The notes beneath the pieces were generated by a model that was not told where the DNA came from, ran no database searches, and saw nothing but the letters and a program-made list of their open reading frames with translations. A program made the position numbers and the translations under genes. A DNA stretch of 64,000 bases from Bryobacteraceae bacterium (GTDB lineage: Bacteria > Acidobacteriota > Terriglobia > Bryobacterales > Bryobacteraceae), in the NCBI GenBank assembly GCA_019187195.1, contig JABAQT010000060.1, positions 38,830 to 102,829 of the forward strand, given 5' to 3'. Below are positions 37,781-45,477 of this stretch, one piece after another (position 1 is the first letter of the stretch; each line of letters starts with the position of its first letter).

Positions 37781-39391
37781 GTCACCCTCGATTTCAACTC
37801 CGAACTCGCCGCCGCCTGTTCCGCCCTCCTCCCCGACCCATACTCCACGGAAAATCCCGGTGATGAAAAAGCGTATGAACTCCGCTACGCAAAGTGGCGC
37901 GATGCCGGCCGCTTCAAGGGATTCTTCCGCCGCATCGCCCTTGCCACACCCGCCAACGGAAACCTCACCCTCCGCCTGCTCGACCTCGACAAGGGCGTTT
38001 TCCAGGATGCTCCTTGGCCTGACACATGGCAAGCCTCGAAAACCCGTCTCGAGGCGAGACTCGCTTCCCGCCCTCACCCTCCATCACGTTTCGCCGAGGA
38101 TTCGCTCGTCCTCGATATCCCCCGCTTTCTCTTCCCTGACGGACCCCACCCTCGCTTCCGCTGGGATCGGCCCGCGCCACCTGCCCGAAACGGCGCCCCG
38201 ATGCGCCGTCAGGAATTGGAGTGGCTGCTCGTCGAACCCGACCCGGATTACATCGGGGCCACGGTGATTCCCCAACTTCTTAAGCACTTCCTCGGAGCCC
38301 GCGGCGATTTGGATTACGACATCGAAATCGTTGCCCGCAACAACCCGTCCCATATCCTCTACTCCAGGAACTCCACCCCCATCGGCGCCTCCGCCGACGC
38401 TTCCTCGAGTCTCTTTGATGTCTCTTATGAGCAACTCCTGCGCCGCGGACCATGGTTCCGCCCCGGAGCCGAACGGATGCGCGCCGCTCCGCCCTTCCGC
38501 GGCCGCTGGTCCCTCCTCGTTCGCAATCGCGCGGGCTCCCTCGGAGTCGTGGTCGAGCGCGCCCGCTTCCGCAACCTCGCCGTCACCACCGCCATCCTCC
38601 TGCTGATGCTCTCCGCCATCGCCATGCTCGTCTACACCACCCGCAAAGCCCAACGCCTCGCCGGGCTCCAAATGGAGTTTGTCGCCGGCGTATCTCACGA
38701 ACTGCGTACCCCGCTTACCGTCATTCGCACGGCCGGCCATAACCTCTCCGCCGGCCTCATCAGCGGAGCCTCCCAAGTCGCCCGCTACGGTGCGCTCATT
38801 GAAGCCGAATCCGAAAAACTCCAGGCCATTGTCGAACAGGTCCTGCGCTTTTCCAGCGCCGAAGCCGGCCGCGTTGTCCGGATTCGCGAACCCGTCAGCC
38901 CCGCGGCCCTCATCGAGGACGCCCTCCGCGCCTGCTCCTCCGCCCTGCGTGAATCCAAGTGCGAGGTCGAACGCAACGTGGATCCCCATCTCCCGCGCGT
39001 CCCCGGCGATCCCACCGCTCTCCTCCACGCGCTGCAGAATCTCGTGACCAATGCCGCTAAGTATGGCCGCGAAGGCCGCTGGATCGGCGTCGCCGCCGCT
39101 TCCTCCACTCACGATGGCAAGCCCGCCGTCGAAATCCGCGTTGCCGACCGCGGCCCCGGCATCCCCCCCGATGAGCGGAACAACATCTTCGATCCCTTCT
39201 ATCGCGGCCGCCGCGCCCTTGACGGTCAGATCCACGGCACGGGCCTCGGCCTCAGCCTCGTCAGGCGCATCGTCGAAGCCCACGGCGGAGCCGTTTCGGT
39301 CAATAGCCGGCCCGGAATCCTCACCGAATTCGTCATGCGGATTCCGGCATCCATGGAGCCAATGAATGGGTTCACAAATTCTACTGGTTGA
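37616..39391 (+). CDS. Sensor histidine kinase
   Basis: 591 residues: TM1 (LFIGLVASLSLTLGFL, about 14-29), a ~290-residue periplasmic region without a recognised domain, TM2 (TTAILLLMLSAIAMLVYT, about 325), then HisKA with FVAGVSHELRTPLTVIR, an N-box (NLVTNAAKYG), G1 (VADRGPGIPPDE) and G2 (HGTGLGLSLVRRIVEAHGG). All catalytic boxes are intact. Its stop overlaps the response-regulator start by 26 bp. Its 5' end lies in the second copy of a tandem duplication, so control by the original upstream sequence may have changed. Confidence 0.93.
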   Translation: MRVPRNRPRALSWLFIGLVASLSLTLGFLQYRWISEVSRADAERMRAGLQSALRRVTLDFNSELAAACSALLPDPYSTENPGDEKAYELRYAKWRDAGRFKGFFRRIALATPANGNLTLRLLDLDKGVFQDAPWPDTWQASKTRLEARLASRPHPPSRFAEDSLVLDIPRFLFPDGPHPRFRWDRPAPPARNGAPMRRQELEWLLVEPDPDYIGATVIPQLLKHFLGARGDLDYDIEIVARNNPSHILYSRNSTPIGASADASSSLFDVSYEQLLRRGPWFRPGAERMRAAPPFRGRWSLLVRNRAGSLGVVVERARFRNLAVTTAILLLMLSAIAMLVYTTRKAQRLAGLQMEFVAGVSHELRTPLTVIRTAGHNLSAGLISGASQVARYGALIEAESEKLQAIVEQVLRFSSAEAGRVVRIREPVSPAALIEDALRACSSALRESKCEVERNVDPHLPRVPGDPTALLHALQNLVTNAAKYGREGRWIGVAAASSTHDGKPAVEIRVADRGPGIPPDERNNIFDPFYRGRRALDGQIHGTGLGLSLVRRIVEAHGGAVSVNSRPGILTEFVMRIPASMEPMNGFTNSTG

Positions 39392-40052
39392 GGATGAGCC
39401 GGGTCTCGTCCTCACCCTCACTGACCTGCTCGCCTCGGAAGGCTACCAGGCCGACACCGCCTCCGACGGCCCCTCCGGCCTCGAAAAAGCCGCCGGCGGA
39501 TCCTATCGCCTCATCATCCTCGACGTCATGCTCCCCGGCAAGAGCGGGCTCGAAGTCTGCCGCGAACTTCGCCAGCAGGGCCTCGATACCGCCATCCTCA
39601 TGCTCACCGCCAGGACTCAGGTGCATGACCGCGTCGCCGGACTCAGGAACGGAGCCGACGACTACCTCACCAAGCCATTCCACCCCTCCGAACTACTGGC
39701 CCGCGTCGATGCCCTCATGCGGCGCGTGCACAAGGAAAAGCTGCTGCCTGTCCACCGCTTTGAATTCGGAGCCATCGAGGTGGATTTCGAGCGATCCCAG
39801 GTTCGCAAGGGCCGCACCCCCCTCAGCCTCGCGGGCAAGGAGTTGCAGTTGCTGCGCTACCTCATCGACCGCCGCGGTAAAGTCGTCTCTCGCGATGAGC
39901 TGCTCAGAAACGTCTGGGAATACCAGTCCGGCATCTCCACCCGCACCGTCGATGTCCACGTAGCCTGGCTACGCCAGAAGCTCGAGGAGAATCCACAGAA
40001 TCCCCGCCACATCCTCACCGTTCGCGGAGCCGGATACCGCTTCGTGCAGTGA
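39366..40052 (+). CDS. OmpR/PhoB-family response regulator
   Basis: 228 residues. The receiver domain has the acidic pair in LLVEDEPG, phospho-acceptor Asp in LIILDVMLPGKSG, T in MLTARTQ and K in DDYLTKPFHP. The C-terminal winged helix is typical (KELQLLRYLIDRRGKVVSRD, then RTVDVHVAWLRQKLEENP and TVRGAGYRF). It is translationally coupled to the upstream kinase, so they form a two-component system; the regulon is unknown. Confidence 0.95.
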   Translation: MGSQILLVEDEPGLVLTLTDLLASEGYQADTASDGPSGLEKAAGGSYRLIILDVMLPGKSGLEVCRELRQQGLDTAILMLTARTQVHDRVAGLRNGADDYLTKPFHPSELLARVDALMRRVHKEKLLPVHRFEFGAIEVDFERSQVRKGRTPLSLAGKELQLLRYLIDRRGKVVSRDELLRNVWEYQSGISTRTVDVHVAWLRQKLEENPQNPRHILTVRGAGYRFVQ

Positions 40053-40108
40053 CATCACCCTCCGAAAAAACGCTCCGTTTCTCTCATTTGCCGGTATCAT
40101 GTCTGTTG

Positions 40109-40759
40109 ATGCCGTACATCAAACACCGGATGCGCCCCCTCCTTGCCGCCTTCCTCGTTCTGTCTGCCGCTTTCTCCGCCGAGCCGGACATGAAATCCAT
40201 CCCCGCTCCCCGCTCCGCGGCCGAAAAGCAGGTCATCACAGTCTTACAGGATATGGCCCGCAACGGAGGAACCTATCTCAGCGTCCCTAACCAGGATGCC
40301 CGCTGGCTGCGCTTCCTCACCGAAGCAGCCTCCGCCAAACAGGTCATCGAGATCGGCTCTTCCACCGGCTACTCCGGCCTCTGGTTCAGCCTCGCCCTGC
40401 TCCGCACCGGCGGCCGCCTCACCACCATGGAACTCGACCCCGGCCGCGCCGCCGCCGCGCGGTCCCACTTCTCCCGCGCCGGAGTGGATCACATCGTCAC
40501 CCTCATCCAAGGCAACGCCCATGAGGAACTCCGCAAATGGAAGGGCCCCATCGACGTCGTCTTCATCGACGCCGAAAAAAGCGGTTACGTCGACTATCTC
40601 AACAAAGTCCTCCCCTTCGTCCGCCCCGGAGGCTTCATCCTCGCCCACAACATCGAAATGACGCCCGATTACGTCAAGGCCGTCTCCGCCAACCCGGACC
40701 TCGAAACCGTCTACTACATGGAGGGAGCCGGCCTCGGCATCTCGAGAAAAATCCGCTGA
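40109..40759 (+). CDS. Exported O-methyltransferase (class I, COMT-like)
   Basis: 216 residues from ATG 40109 (or 209 from ATG 40130). A hydrophobic N-terminus (RPLLAAFLVLSAAFSAEPD) precedes a Methyltransf_3/24 domain: VIEIGSSTGYSGLWFSLAL, TMELDPGRAAAARSHF, VDVVFIDAEKSGYVDYLN. SAM in the periplasm is unusual, so the N-terminus may be a membrane anchor or the protein may be inactive after export. A -10-like TATCAT lies 8 nt before ATG 40109. It converges with the beta-helix locus. Confidence 0.85.
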   Translation: MPYIKHRMRPLLAAFLVLSAAFSAEPDMKSIPAPRSAAEKQVITVLQDMARNGGTYLSVPNQDARWLRFLTEAASAKQVIEIGSSTGYSGLWFSLALLRTGGRLTTMELDPGRAAAARSHFSRAGVDHIVTLIQGNAHEELRKWKGPIDVVFIDAEKSGYVDYLNKVLPFVRPGGFILAHNIEMTPDYVKAVSANPDLETVYYMEGAGLGISRKIR

Positions 40760-40768
40760 CGCCCTTTC

Positions 40769-41908
40769 CTATTCGAATCGGATCGTAATCGTTGCTAACG
40801 TATTTGCCCGCGTCAGCGGTTTGCCGCCGCTCACGTCCTGCAGGAAGAACATCATCCCATCGTTCACCCAGGTCCCGGTCTTTGCCGATCCCCGGGGGCC
40901 CCCCGACGCGAACAGAGCGCCGTCCGGCTTTCCCACCCGAACCTCCACGCTCTCCAGTCCCGGAACATTCCAACTGATGGTGGTCATCCTCGGCGCTCCG
41001 GCCGCAACGGGTATCGGGTTGGGAAACGCCGCGAACGACCGCTCCACCGCCGGACAGGGCGCGTTCAGCCCCGTCAGGCACACGTTCCCGTCAAACACGT
41101 TCGCCCCCTCGGCCGACAGGTTCACAATATCGTAACCCTGAGGCGCCGGAAGACTCACCGACATCTGTACCGCCGGGTTCCCCATCACCACGTTCTTACG
41201 AAACACGTTCTTCTCGGTTCCGGCCTCCAATCTGATTCCATGCGCATTGCCTACAATCGTGTTTTGTTCAACAAGATTCTCCTGTACCGCCGCTGCAATA
41301 AATCCAATTCCAAAATTGTTTCCTGGAGCCACAAAACCATTTCCACTGATCCGGTTCTCACGGAGCCGGTTCCGGCGGCTGCCGCCGTTCACTCATATCC
41401 CTCCGCACGGAAACGTCATGTTCCCGTTGCGAACCGAGACGTTTCCTTCCAACTCGTACTCGGACGCGGCGTTCAGGTAAAACCCCGCAAAGCAGTTGGT
41501 CGACGCCGTAACGCCGGTGATCTTGCCGCCGCTGCTGTTGTTCACCCGGATACCGAAACTGCGCATTTGCCGGATAACTCCTGGTCCTCGGATGACCGCT
41601 CCGTTCTGTCCGTTTACGTCAATCCCGATCTCCGTTCCCACGCCCCCGCCCGAACAGGCGGCCTCCGCATCCGCTTGACCCGTGATGGCATAACCATCAA
41701 GGTCGAGCGTAATATTTGGCGCGCCAACAACGATACAGGGCGCGCTCTCGACCGCGCACGTCACGTCCTCTACCAGGACGCTGTTTTCCTCGATTCTCAA
41801 CGTCGTGTTGATGGTGCCTCCGATCTCCTTGGCCGGGATCGGCTGTGATAACCACGCGAGGCTCACCATGACGCTGCTAAGCCGGAACAGCATTCTATCG
41901 GGTTTCAT
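40769..41908 (-). pseudogene. Secreted parallel beta-helix protein interrupted by an in-frame TGA
   Basis: From ATG 41908 (signal peptide MLFRLSSVMVSLAWLSQPIPA) the frame runs 171 codons to TGA at 41395-41393 and continues in the same frame from GTG 41392 for another 207 codons. The coil pattern continues across the stop: NMTFPCGGI, stop, VNGGSRRNRLRENRISGNG. So this is one gene with a nonsense codon; CGA-to-TGA or TGG-to-TGA is the simplest origin. Reinitiation at the adjoining GTG is possible. It is the third gene of the MerT/HMA operon, overlapping the HMA gene by 14 bp. No good SECIS-like hairpin follows this TGA. Confidence 0.75.
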
Positions 41909-42404
41909 TTCGTTTGCCGCCTTTCTCGGCATTCCTGATCCGTCCAACCTTGCATTCCACGGTTTCTCCGCTCCCCAGAATCAGCCCCTCCACCAGCAGT
42001 TGCGCCCCCGGTTCGATCGTCCCCGCCCCCGCGCCCAGCCGTACGGGAATTCGATTCCTTCCCGCCACCAGCAGCATCTTCCCGTCACCCCCCGTTTCCA
42101 ATCGTCCCCGGGCTTCCATTCGCATGCGCAGAACGTGGACTCCCAGCGGTCTGAGAACTTCCTCGATCTCCTTCGCCGAGAACCGCGCGTCAGGCTTGTA
42201 GTGAAGCGTGATAGTCTCCTTCGCCGAGCTGATGTCCACCTTCCCGATGCCTTCCATTCGCCGGAATCGGACCTCGCTCACCACCGCGCATACGCCGCAT
42301 GAGATGCCGCTCGTCAAAATCTCCACGTTGTCCACCTGCGCGAGTCCGGCAACCTCCACCCCCACAAGCATCGCTGCCGCCATCAATGATTTCGCCATGC
42401 GCAT
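41895..42404 (-). CDS. Secreted heavy-metal-associated (HMA, MerP-like) domain protein
   Basis: 169 residues. A signal peptide (about 1-22) is followed by an HMA ferredoxin-like domain with the metal motif GISCGVCA (C36, C39), then VRFRRMEGIGKVDISSAKET and FSAKEIEEVLRPLGVHVL. A ~75-residue beta-rich C-terminal extension is unusual for MerP-like proteins. It should bind a soft metal in the periplasm and hand it to a membrane partner. It begins 6 bp after the MerT-like gene (ribosome site GAGGAT), the same order as merT-merP. Confidence 0.87.
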   Translation of the reverse strand: MRMAKSLMAAAMLVGVEVAGLAQVDNVEILTSGISCGVCAVVSEVRFRRMEGIGKVDISSAKETITLHYKPDARFSAKEIEEVLRPLGVHVLRMRMEARGRLETGGDGKMLLVAGRNRIPVRLGAGAGTIEPGAQLLVEGLILGSGETVECKVGRIRNAEKGGKRNETR

Positions 42405-42410
42405 ATATCC

Positions 42411-42764
42411 TCACCGGTAACGAAACCAAAGAAAAACCCACGTTGCCGCCACGATTCCATTGACGCCCAGGCTGACCGCGAGCATTGCCCGGATGCTCCG
42501 GGACCGCATCGCGCCGCCCCGGCCGCGCACCAGCCACATCTCATATGCCAGGGCGGCCACGGCCAGACCGAAAAACACCGGCCGCAAACGCTCCAGCCGG
42601 TAGAAACACCCCGCGCCAACCATCGAGAACACGCCAAGTCCTGCCAGGACTTGCGGCAACACTCATCAGCTTGGCGTAAGCAGAGCCGCGAGTATGGACA
42701 CCCCGGCCGCCAGTCTCGGGCCTAAGTGAAAACCGCGCGTCATCACACTTCGCCCATGTTTCAT
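42411..42764 (-). CDS. MerT-like membrane transporter with tandem in-frame TGA (candidate Sec-Sec) replacing Cys-Cys
   Basis: ATG 42764 opens a frame of 117 codons ending at TGA 42413-42411 if two consecutive TGA codons (42668-42663, positions 33-34) are read through. The conceptual sequence is MKHGRSVMTRGFHLGPRL, AAGVSILAALLTPS, U-U, VLPQVLAGLGVFSMVGAG, and onward. Length (MerT is about 116 residues), three membrane helices, LRPVFFGLAVAALAYEMW in helix 2, and the U-U position in helix 1, where MerT has its metal-binding Cys-Cys, all fit a MerT fold. A SECIS-like hairpin follows. It has an AGG ribosome site, a strong promoter, and an HMA partner downstream. Conventional calling would see only 83 codons from GTG 42662. 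The alternative is a pseudogene. Confidence 0.72.
42633..42657 (-). promoter_or_regulatory. Candidate bacterial SECIS hairpin
   Basis: On the minus strand GCC-(GC bulge)-AAGTCCT pairs with AGGACTT-GGC: ten base pairs, a 2-nt bulge, and an apical loop GGC at 42645-42643. The loop begins 17 nt after the second TGA (20 after the first) and its first two bases are G. The accepted bacterial SECIS form is a stem-loop about 16-37 nt downstream of the UGA with a G in the first two loop positions. It lies inside the coding sequence, as bacterial SECIS elements do. Confidence 0.6.
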
Positions 42765-42785
42765 CTAAGCCTGTTTTCAGCCCGG

Positions 42786-42814
42786 AGTATAACTGGAAAA
42801 TAACTCGCAGTCAA
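42786..42814 (-). promoter_or_regulatory. Strong sigma70-type promoter of the MerT-like operon
   Basis: On the minus strand TTGACT (42814-42809) and TATACT (42791-42786) are separated by exactly 17 nt: near-consensus -35 and -10 boxes. The -10 ends 21 nt before ATG 42764. This is the best sigma70-type promoter I see in the window. Confidence 0.75.
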
Positions 42815-42840
42815 TTATATTTCACACATAAATTTGACTG
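42808..42840. promoter_or_regulatory. Operator-like inverted repeat over the -35 box
   Basis: CAGTCAA (42808-42814) and TTGACTG (42834-42840) are perfect inverted repeats separated by 19 AT-rich bases, and one arm contains the -35 hexamer. The arrangement suggests repression or metal-dependent control. No regulator gene is adjacent. The rest of the 238 bp gap up to 43002 shows nothing further. Confidence 0.5.
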
Positions 42841-43002
42841 TAAATGTACTTTCCAGAACTGTATCTTCTGATGATCTTAGTCCGGACTTACAACCGGACC
42901 GCGGCGCCTCCCGCATCCGGAATTGCCTTCGCCGGCGCCCCCTCGATCACGCCGTCATTCCGGAAGAATGATCCCGCTGCCTCACGAAAGAACGCGCCTC
43001 CG

Positions 43003-44373
43003 CTACCTCGGGCCCGCGCCCAGCCACCCGAGAATCGTGTCCGTCCCCACGTAGGCAAGCTCTTCATAGCGGTCCGGCTTCCACCACCCCTGAATCGTCC
43101 GCACCTCGCCCACCGTGTTCGCCTTCATCATGCGGATCAGGCGCCGCGCATTGTTCAGCAAAGCCTGCAGCGCCTGCCCGTAAAGCTTCGCCAGTTGCTG
43201 GTTATTCTGCTGCACCGCTTTGTCGTAGTTTGCCTTCACCGTATTGTAATTGGCCCGGTACCCCGCTCCCTGCGCATTCGTCTGAAACCACTGCACCACG
43301 GCGCTGTCGCTCTGAAATCCCTTCATGTATTCATCAATCAGGTCGATCTCCGCCTGCGAATAGGAACTCGAAGCGTTCGTGAACGTCCAGCCCACGTCGC
43401 GCTTGAAGTACATCTTCCTGTTCTCGTTCAAGTGGATCTCCGCGCCCATCCCCGCGCCTCCGTCCACCGTCGAGTACGTCTCCCCCGTGATCCCCACAAT
43501 GATGCCCACATGGCCCGCCAGCGCTCCCTGCCCGCGCATCAGAAACTTGTGCGCGCCGTCGCCGTCCACAAGATATATATCGCCGAGTTCCAGCCGCGGC
43601 CGCACGTCTTCATGGTTCTCATCGAACCCCCCTTTGAACTCCACCCGGTCGGAACGCTCCACCGTAACCACCGGGTTCGTTACCTCTTTCCAAATGCCGT
43701 CCTTCTTCACCGTACTCGTCTTCACCGACGGCACTCCCAGCTCCACGTTCATCCCGAGCGGCGTATTCACCGTTGGAACACGCTGGCCGATCATCTTCGC
43801 TCCGGCCGCATGATAAATCGCCCGCGCCGTCATGATGCACGTCGTCCCGCCCGACCCGGTCACCTTCACCGCCCCCTCGGACGTCTTCTTGTCGAAGTAG
43901 CCGCCCAGGGAATACAGACACGTAAGCTCATCGTTCTTCGGGCCCATCCCGGCATGCGCCCGCGCAATCGCCGCCACTCGCGGCCGGATTCCGTTCAAGG
44001 CGATCGTAAGAAACTCCGGGTAGAAGATGTACTTCGTCGAGTTCTCCTTCAGCTTCCCGTTGATCTCCGCGCACCCGAGCATCGCCTTGCGCAGTTTGTG
44101 CAGAAACGGGTTCACTTTGTACGCCCCCGCATCCCCGGGCATGAGATACTTGCTCCCCGCCACCACCGCGAACATCCCCGCCGCAAGCACGTTGATCGCC
44201 CGGCAATCACTCTCCTTGCCGCTTCGCAGCATCGTCTGGAACGACTCCCGCATATCCGGATCCGAAGCGTTCGCCGCTACTTTCACCAAATACTTCCGTA
44301 TCTCGTCTTCCGTCGAGCTCGAAGTGATCTTTTCCCGGATCTCATCAGCTATGGTTTCCACCGCGGTTGGCAT
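43003..44373 (-). CDS. Uncharacterised protein with NlpC/P60- or CHAP-like Cys/His features
   Basis: 456 residues, no signal peptide, no family I can name. The middle has features of a papain-like hydrolase: a candidate nucleophile in GSGGTTCIMTARAIYHAAG (about 170-190) and, about 110 residues on, LELGDIYLVDGDGAHKFLM and ALAGHVGIIVGITGETYSTV, typical of the His strand of NlpC/P60-like folds. The N-terminal 100 and C-terminal 110 residues look helical (QQNNQQLAKLYGQALQALLN). ATG 44373 has GAGGAGC upstream. It precedes the MerT-like operon on the same strand, but a separate promoter divides them. Confidence 0.6.
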   Translation of the reverse strand: MPTAVETIADEIREKITSSSTEDEIRKYLVKVAANASDPDMRESFQTMLRSGKESDCRAINVLAAGMFAVVAGSKYLMPGDAGAYKVNPFLHKLRKAMLGCAEINGKLKENSTKYIFYPEFLTIALNGIRPRVAAIARAHAGMGPKNDELTCLYSLGGYFDKKTSEGAVKVTGSGGTTCIMTARAIYHAAGAKMIGQRVPTVNTPLGMNVELGVPSVKTSTVKKDGIWKEVTNPVVTVERSDRVEFKGGFDENHEDVRPRLELGDIYLVDGDGAHKFLMRGQGALAGHVGIIVGITGETYSTVDGGAGMGAEIHLNENRKMYFKRDVGWTFTNASSSYSQAEIDLIDEYMKGFQSDSAVVQWFQTNAQGAGYRANYNTVKANYDKAVQQNNQQLAKLYGQALQALLNNARRLIRMMKANTVGEVRTIQGWWKPDRYEELAYVGTDTILGWLGAGPR

Positions 44374-44508
44374 CTGTGTTGCTCCTCATCCTGGTCATGC
44401 GTAAACACGCCCCCGTCTCTCTCACCACTCTCCGAAAAGCGAACGAAAATGCCGCCAGTCTAAGGTGTTACCCTCAAAGAAGCCCCGTCCTCGAGAGGAG
44501 ATGACAAG

Positions 44509-45048
44509 ATGACGAAATCCGTATTCCTGGCTGCCGCCACCCTCGCCGCCTCCACCATCGTATTTGCTCAAGGAAAGAAAAAACCGCTCAGCCCTCCCGC
44601 CGAAACCTCCGTCACCATCGGCGGCAAGACACTCTCCGTCAAGTACTCCGCTCCCTCCATGCGCGGAAGAAAAATCTTCGGCGATGGCGGAGTCGTGAGC
44701 CACGATTCCACCTACCCCGTCTGGCGCGCCGGTGCCAACGCCGCCACCGCGTTTCACACCGATGCCGATCTCGACATCGCCGGCCTCTCCGTCCCGAAAG
44801 GCGACTACACCCTCTTCGTCCTCGTTAACACCGATCCCTGGCAGTTGATCATCAGCAAACAGACCGGAGAGTGGGGTCTCGCCTACAAGCAGGATATGGA
44901 CCTCGGCCGCGTCAGAATGACCATGGCCAAGCCGTCCTCTCCAATCGAAACCTATAAGATTACCCTCTCGAGCGCCGGCGGAAAGTCCGGCAAGCTGCAG
45001 CTCGAGTGGGAAAACGTCATCGCCTCAGTCCCCATCACCGTGAAGTAA
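44509..45048 (+). CDS. DUF2911 secreted protein
   Basis: 179 residues with a signal peptide (MTKSVFLAAATLAASTIVFA). The DUF2911 pattern is clear: VTIGGKTLSVKYSAPSMRGR, VWRAGANAATAFHTDADLDI, LSVPKGDYTLFVLVN, and WQLIISKQTGEWG. Function unknown; common in Bacteroidetes and Acidobacteria. A strong ribosome site (GAGAGGAG) precedes ATG 44509. It is divergent from the Cys/His protein gene. Confidence 0.92.
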   Translation: MTKSVFLAAATLAASTIVFAQGKKKPLSPPAETSVTIGGKTLSVKYSAPSMRGRKIFGDGGVVSHDSTYPVWRAGANAATAFHTDADLDIAGLSVPKGDYTLFVLVNTDPWQLIISKQTGEWGLAYKQDMDLGRVRMTMAKPSSPIETYKITLSSAGGKSGKLQLEWENVIASVPITVK

Positions 45049-45242
45049 CACCGCCGGCGGACTGCACCTTAGCGGCCAGCGCTGTGCGTTTTCAGGCAGC
45101 CGGCCTTCAGAGCGCCGCTCCGCGCGCCTCCTGTTTCCGCCCCTAAGTGCCTTCCTTTCAGAGGGGAGCGCCCCCTGCTCCCTCCGTGGCCACCCGCGTG
45201 CACATACCGTGCTCGAACGTAATAATTCCCAAGGAGCTCAGT

Positions 45243-45455
45243 GTGACGCCAACAGTTGCTTCCAACACCCCCAGACAGGAGGATCCCCGTTACCTTTCCC
45301 CCGCGCAGCTTGCCCAATTCGGCGTGTCGAGGTTGAACCGCTACGGCATCCTGCTTCAGTGCAGGATGTGTAACGCAACCTGGTCTCCCAAACTCAGCGC
45401 GGATGGATCGCTCCCGCCAGGCTATTGGCAATGCCCCAATAAGTGCAACCTGTAG
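45243..45455 (+). CDS. Small zinc-ribbon-like protein
   Basis: 70 residues from GTG 45243, which has AAGGAG six nucleotides upstream. The second half has LLQCRMCNATWSPKL and then GYWQCPNKCNL, a CxxC...CxxxC zinc-ribbon pattern ending at the stop. The first half is polar. A TAATAAT box sits about 20 nt upstream. A GC-rich hairpin (45161-45184) lies in the preceding 190 bp gap. Function unknown. Confidence 0.65.
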   Translation: MTPTVASNTPRQEDPRYLSPAQLAQFGVSRLNRYGILLQCRMCNATWSPKLSADGSLPPGYWQCPNKCNL

Positions 45456-45477
45456 CCCTCCGCTACGGTTGCGCCGC

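Noticed and set aside
41393-41395. TGA in the beta-helix gene read as selenocysteine
   Set aside because: The site is not a redox or metal motif, the nearest hairpin has its loop G residues in the wrong place, and a one-base nonsense mutation explains it. Kept only as a secondary possibility.
42411-42662. 83-codon protein starting at GTG 42662 as the real gene
   Set aside because: It would begin in the middle of the first membrane helix directly after TGA-TGA and lacks a ribosome site; the upstream frame supplies an ATG, ribosome site and promoter.
42834-42866. Plus-strand promoter from the second TTGACT arm of the inverted repeat
   Set aside because: The nearest -10-like hexamer is about 22 nt away and no plus-strand gene follows; the arm is better explained as an operator half-site.
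45161-45184. GC-rich hairpin as the terminator of the DUF2911 gene
   Set aside because: It lies over 100 bp past the stop, has no T-run, and is equally likely to be part of the next gene's leader.
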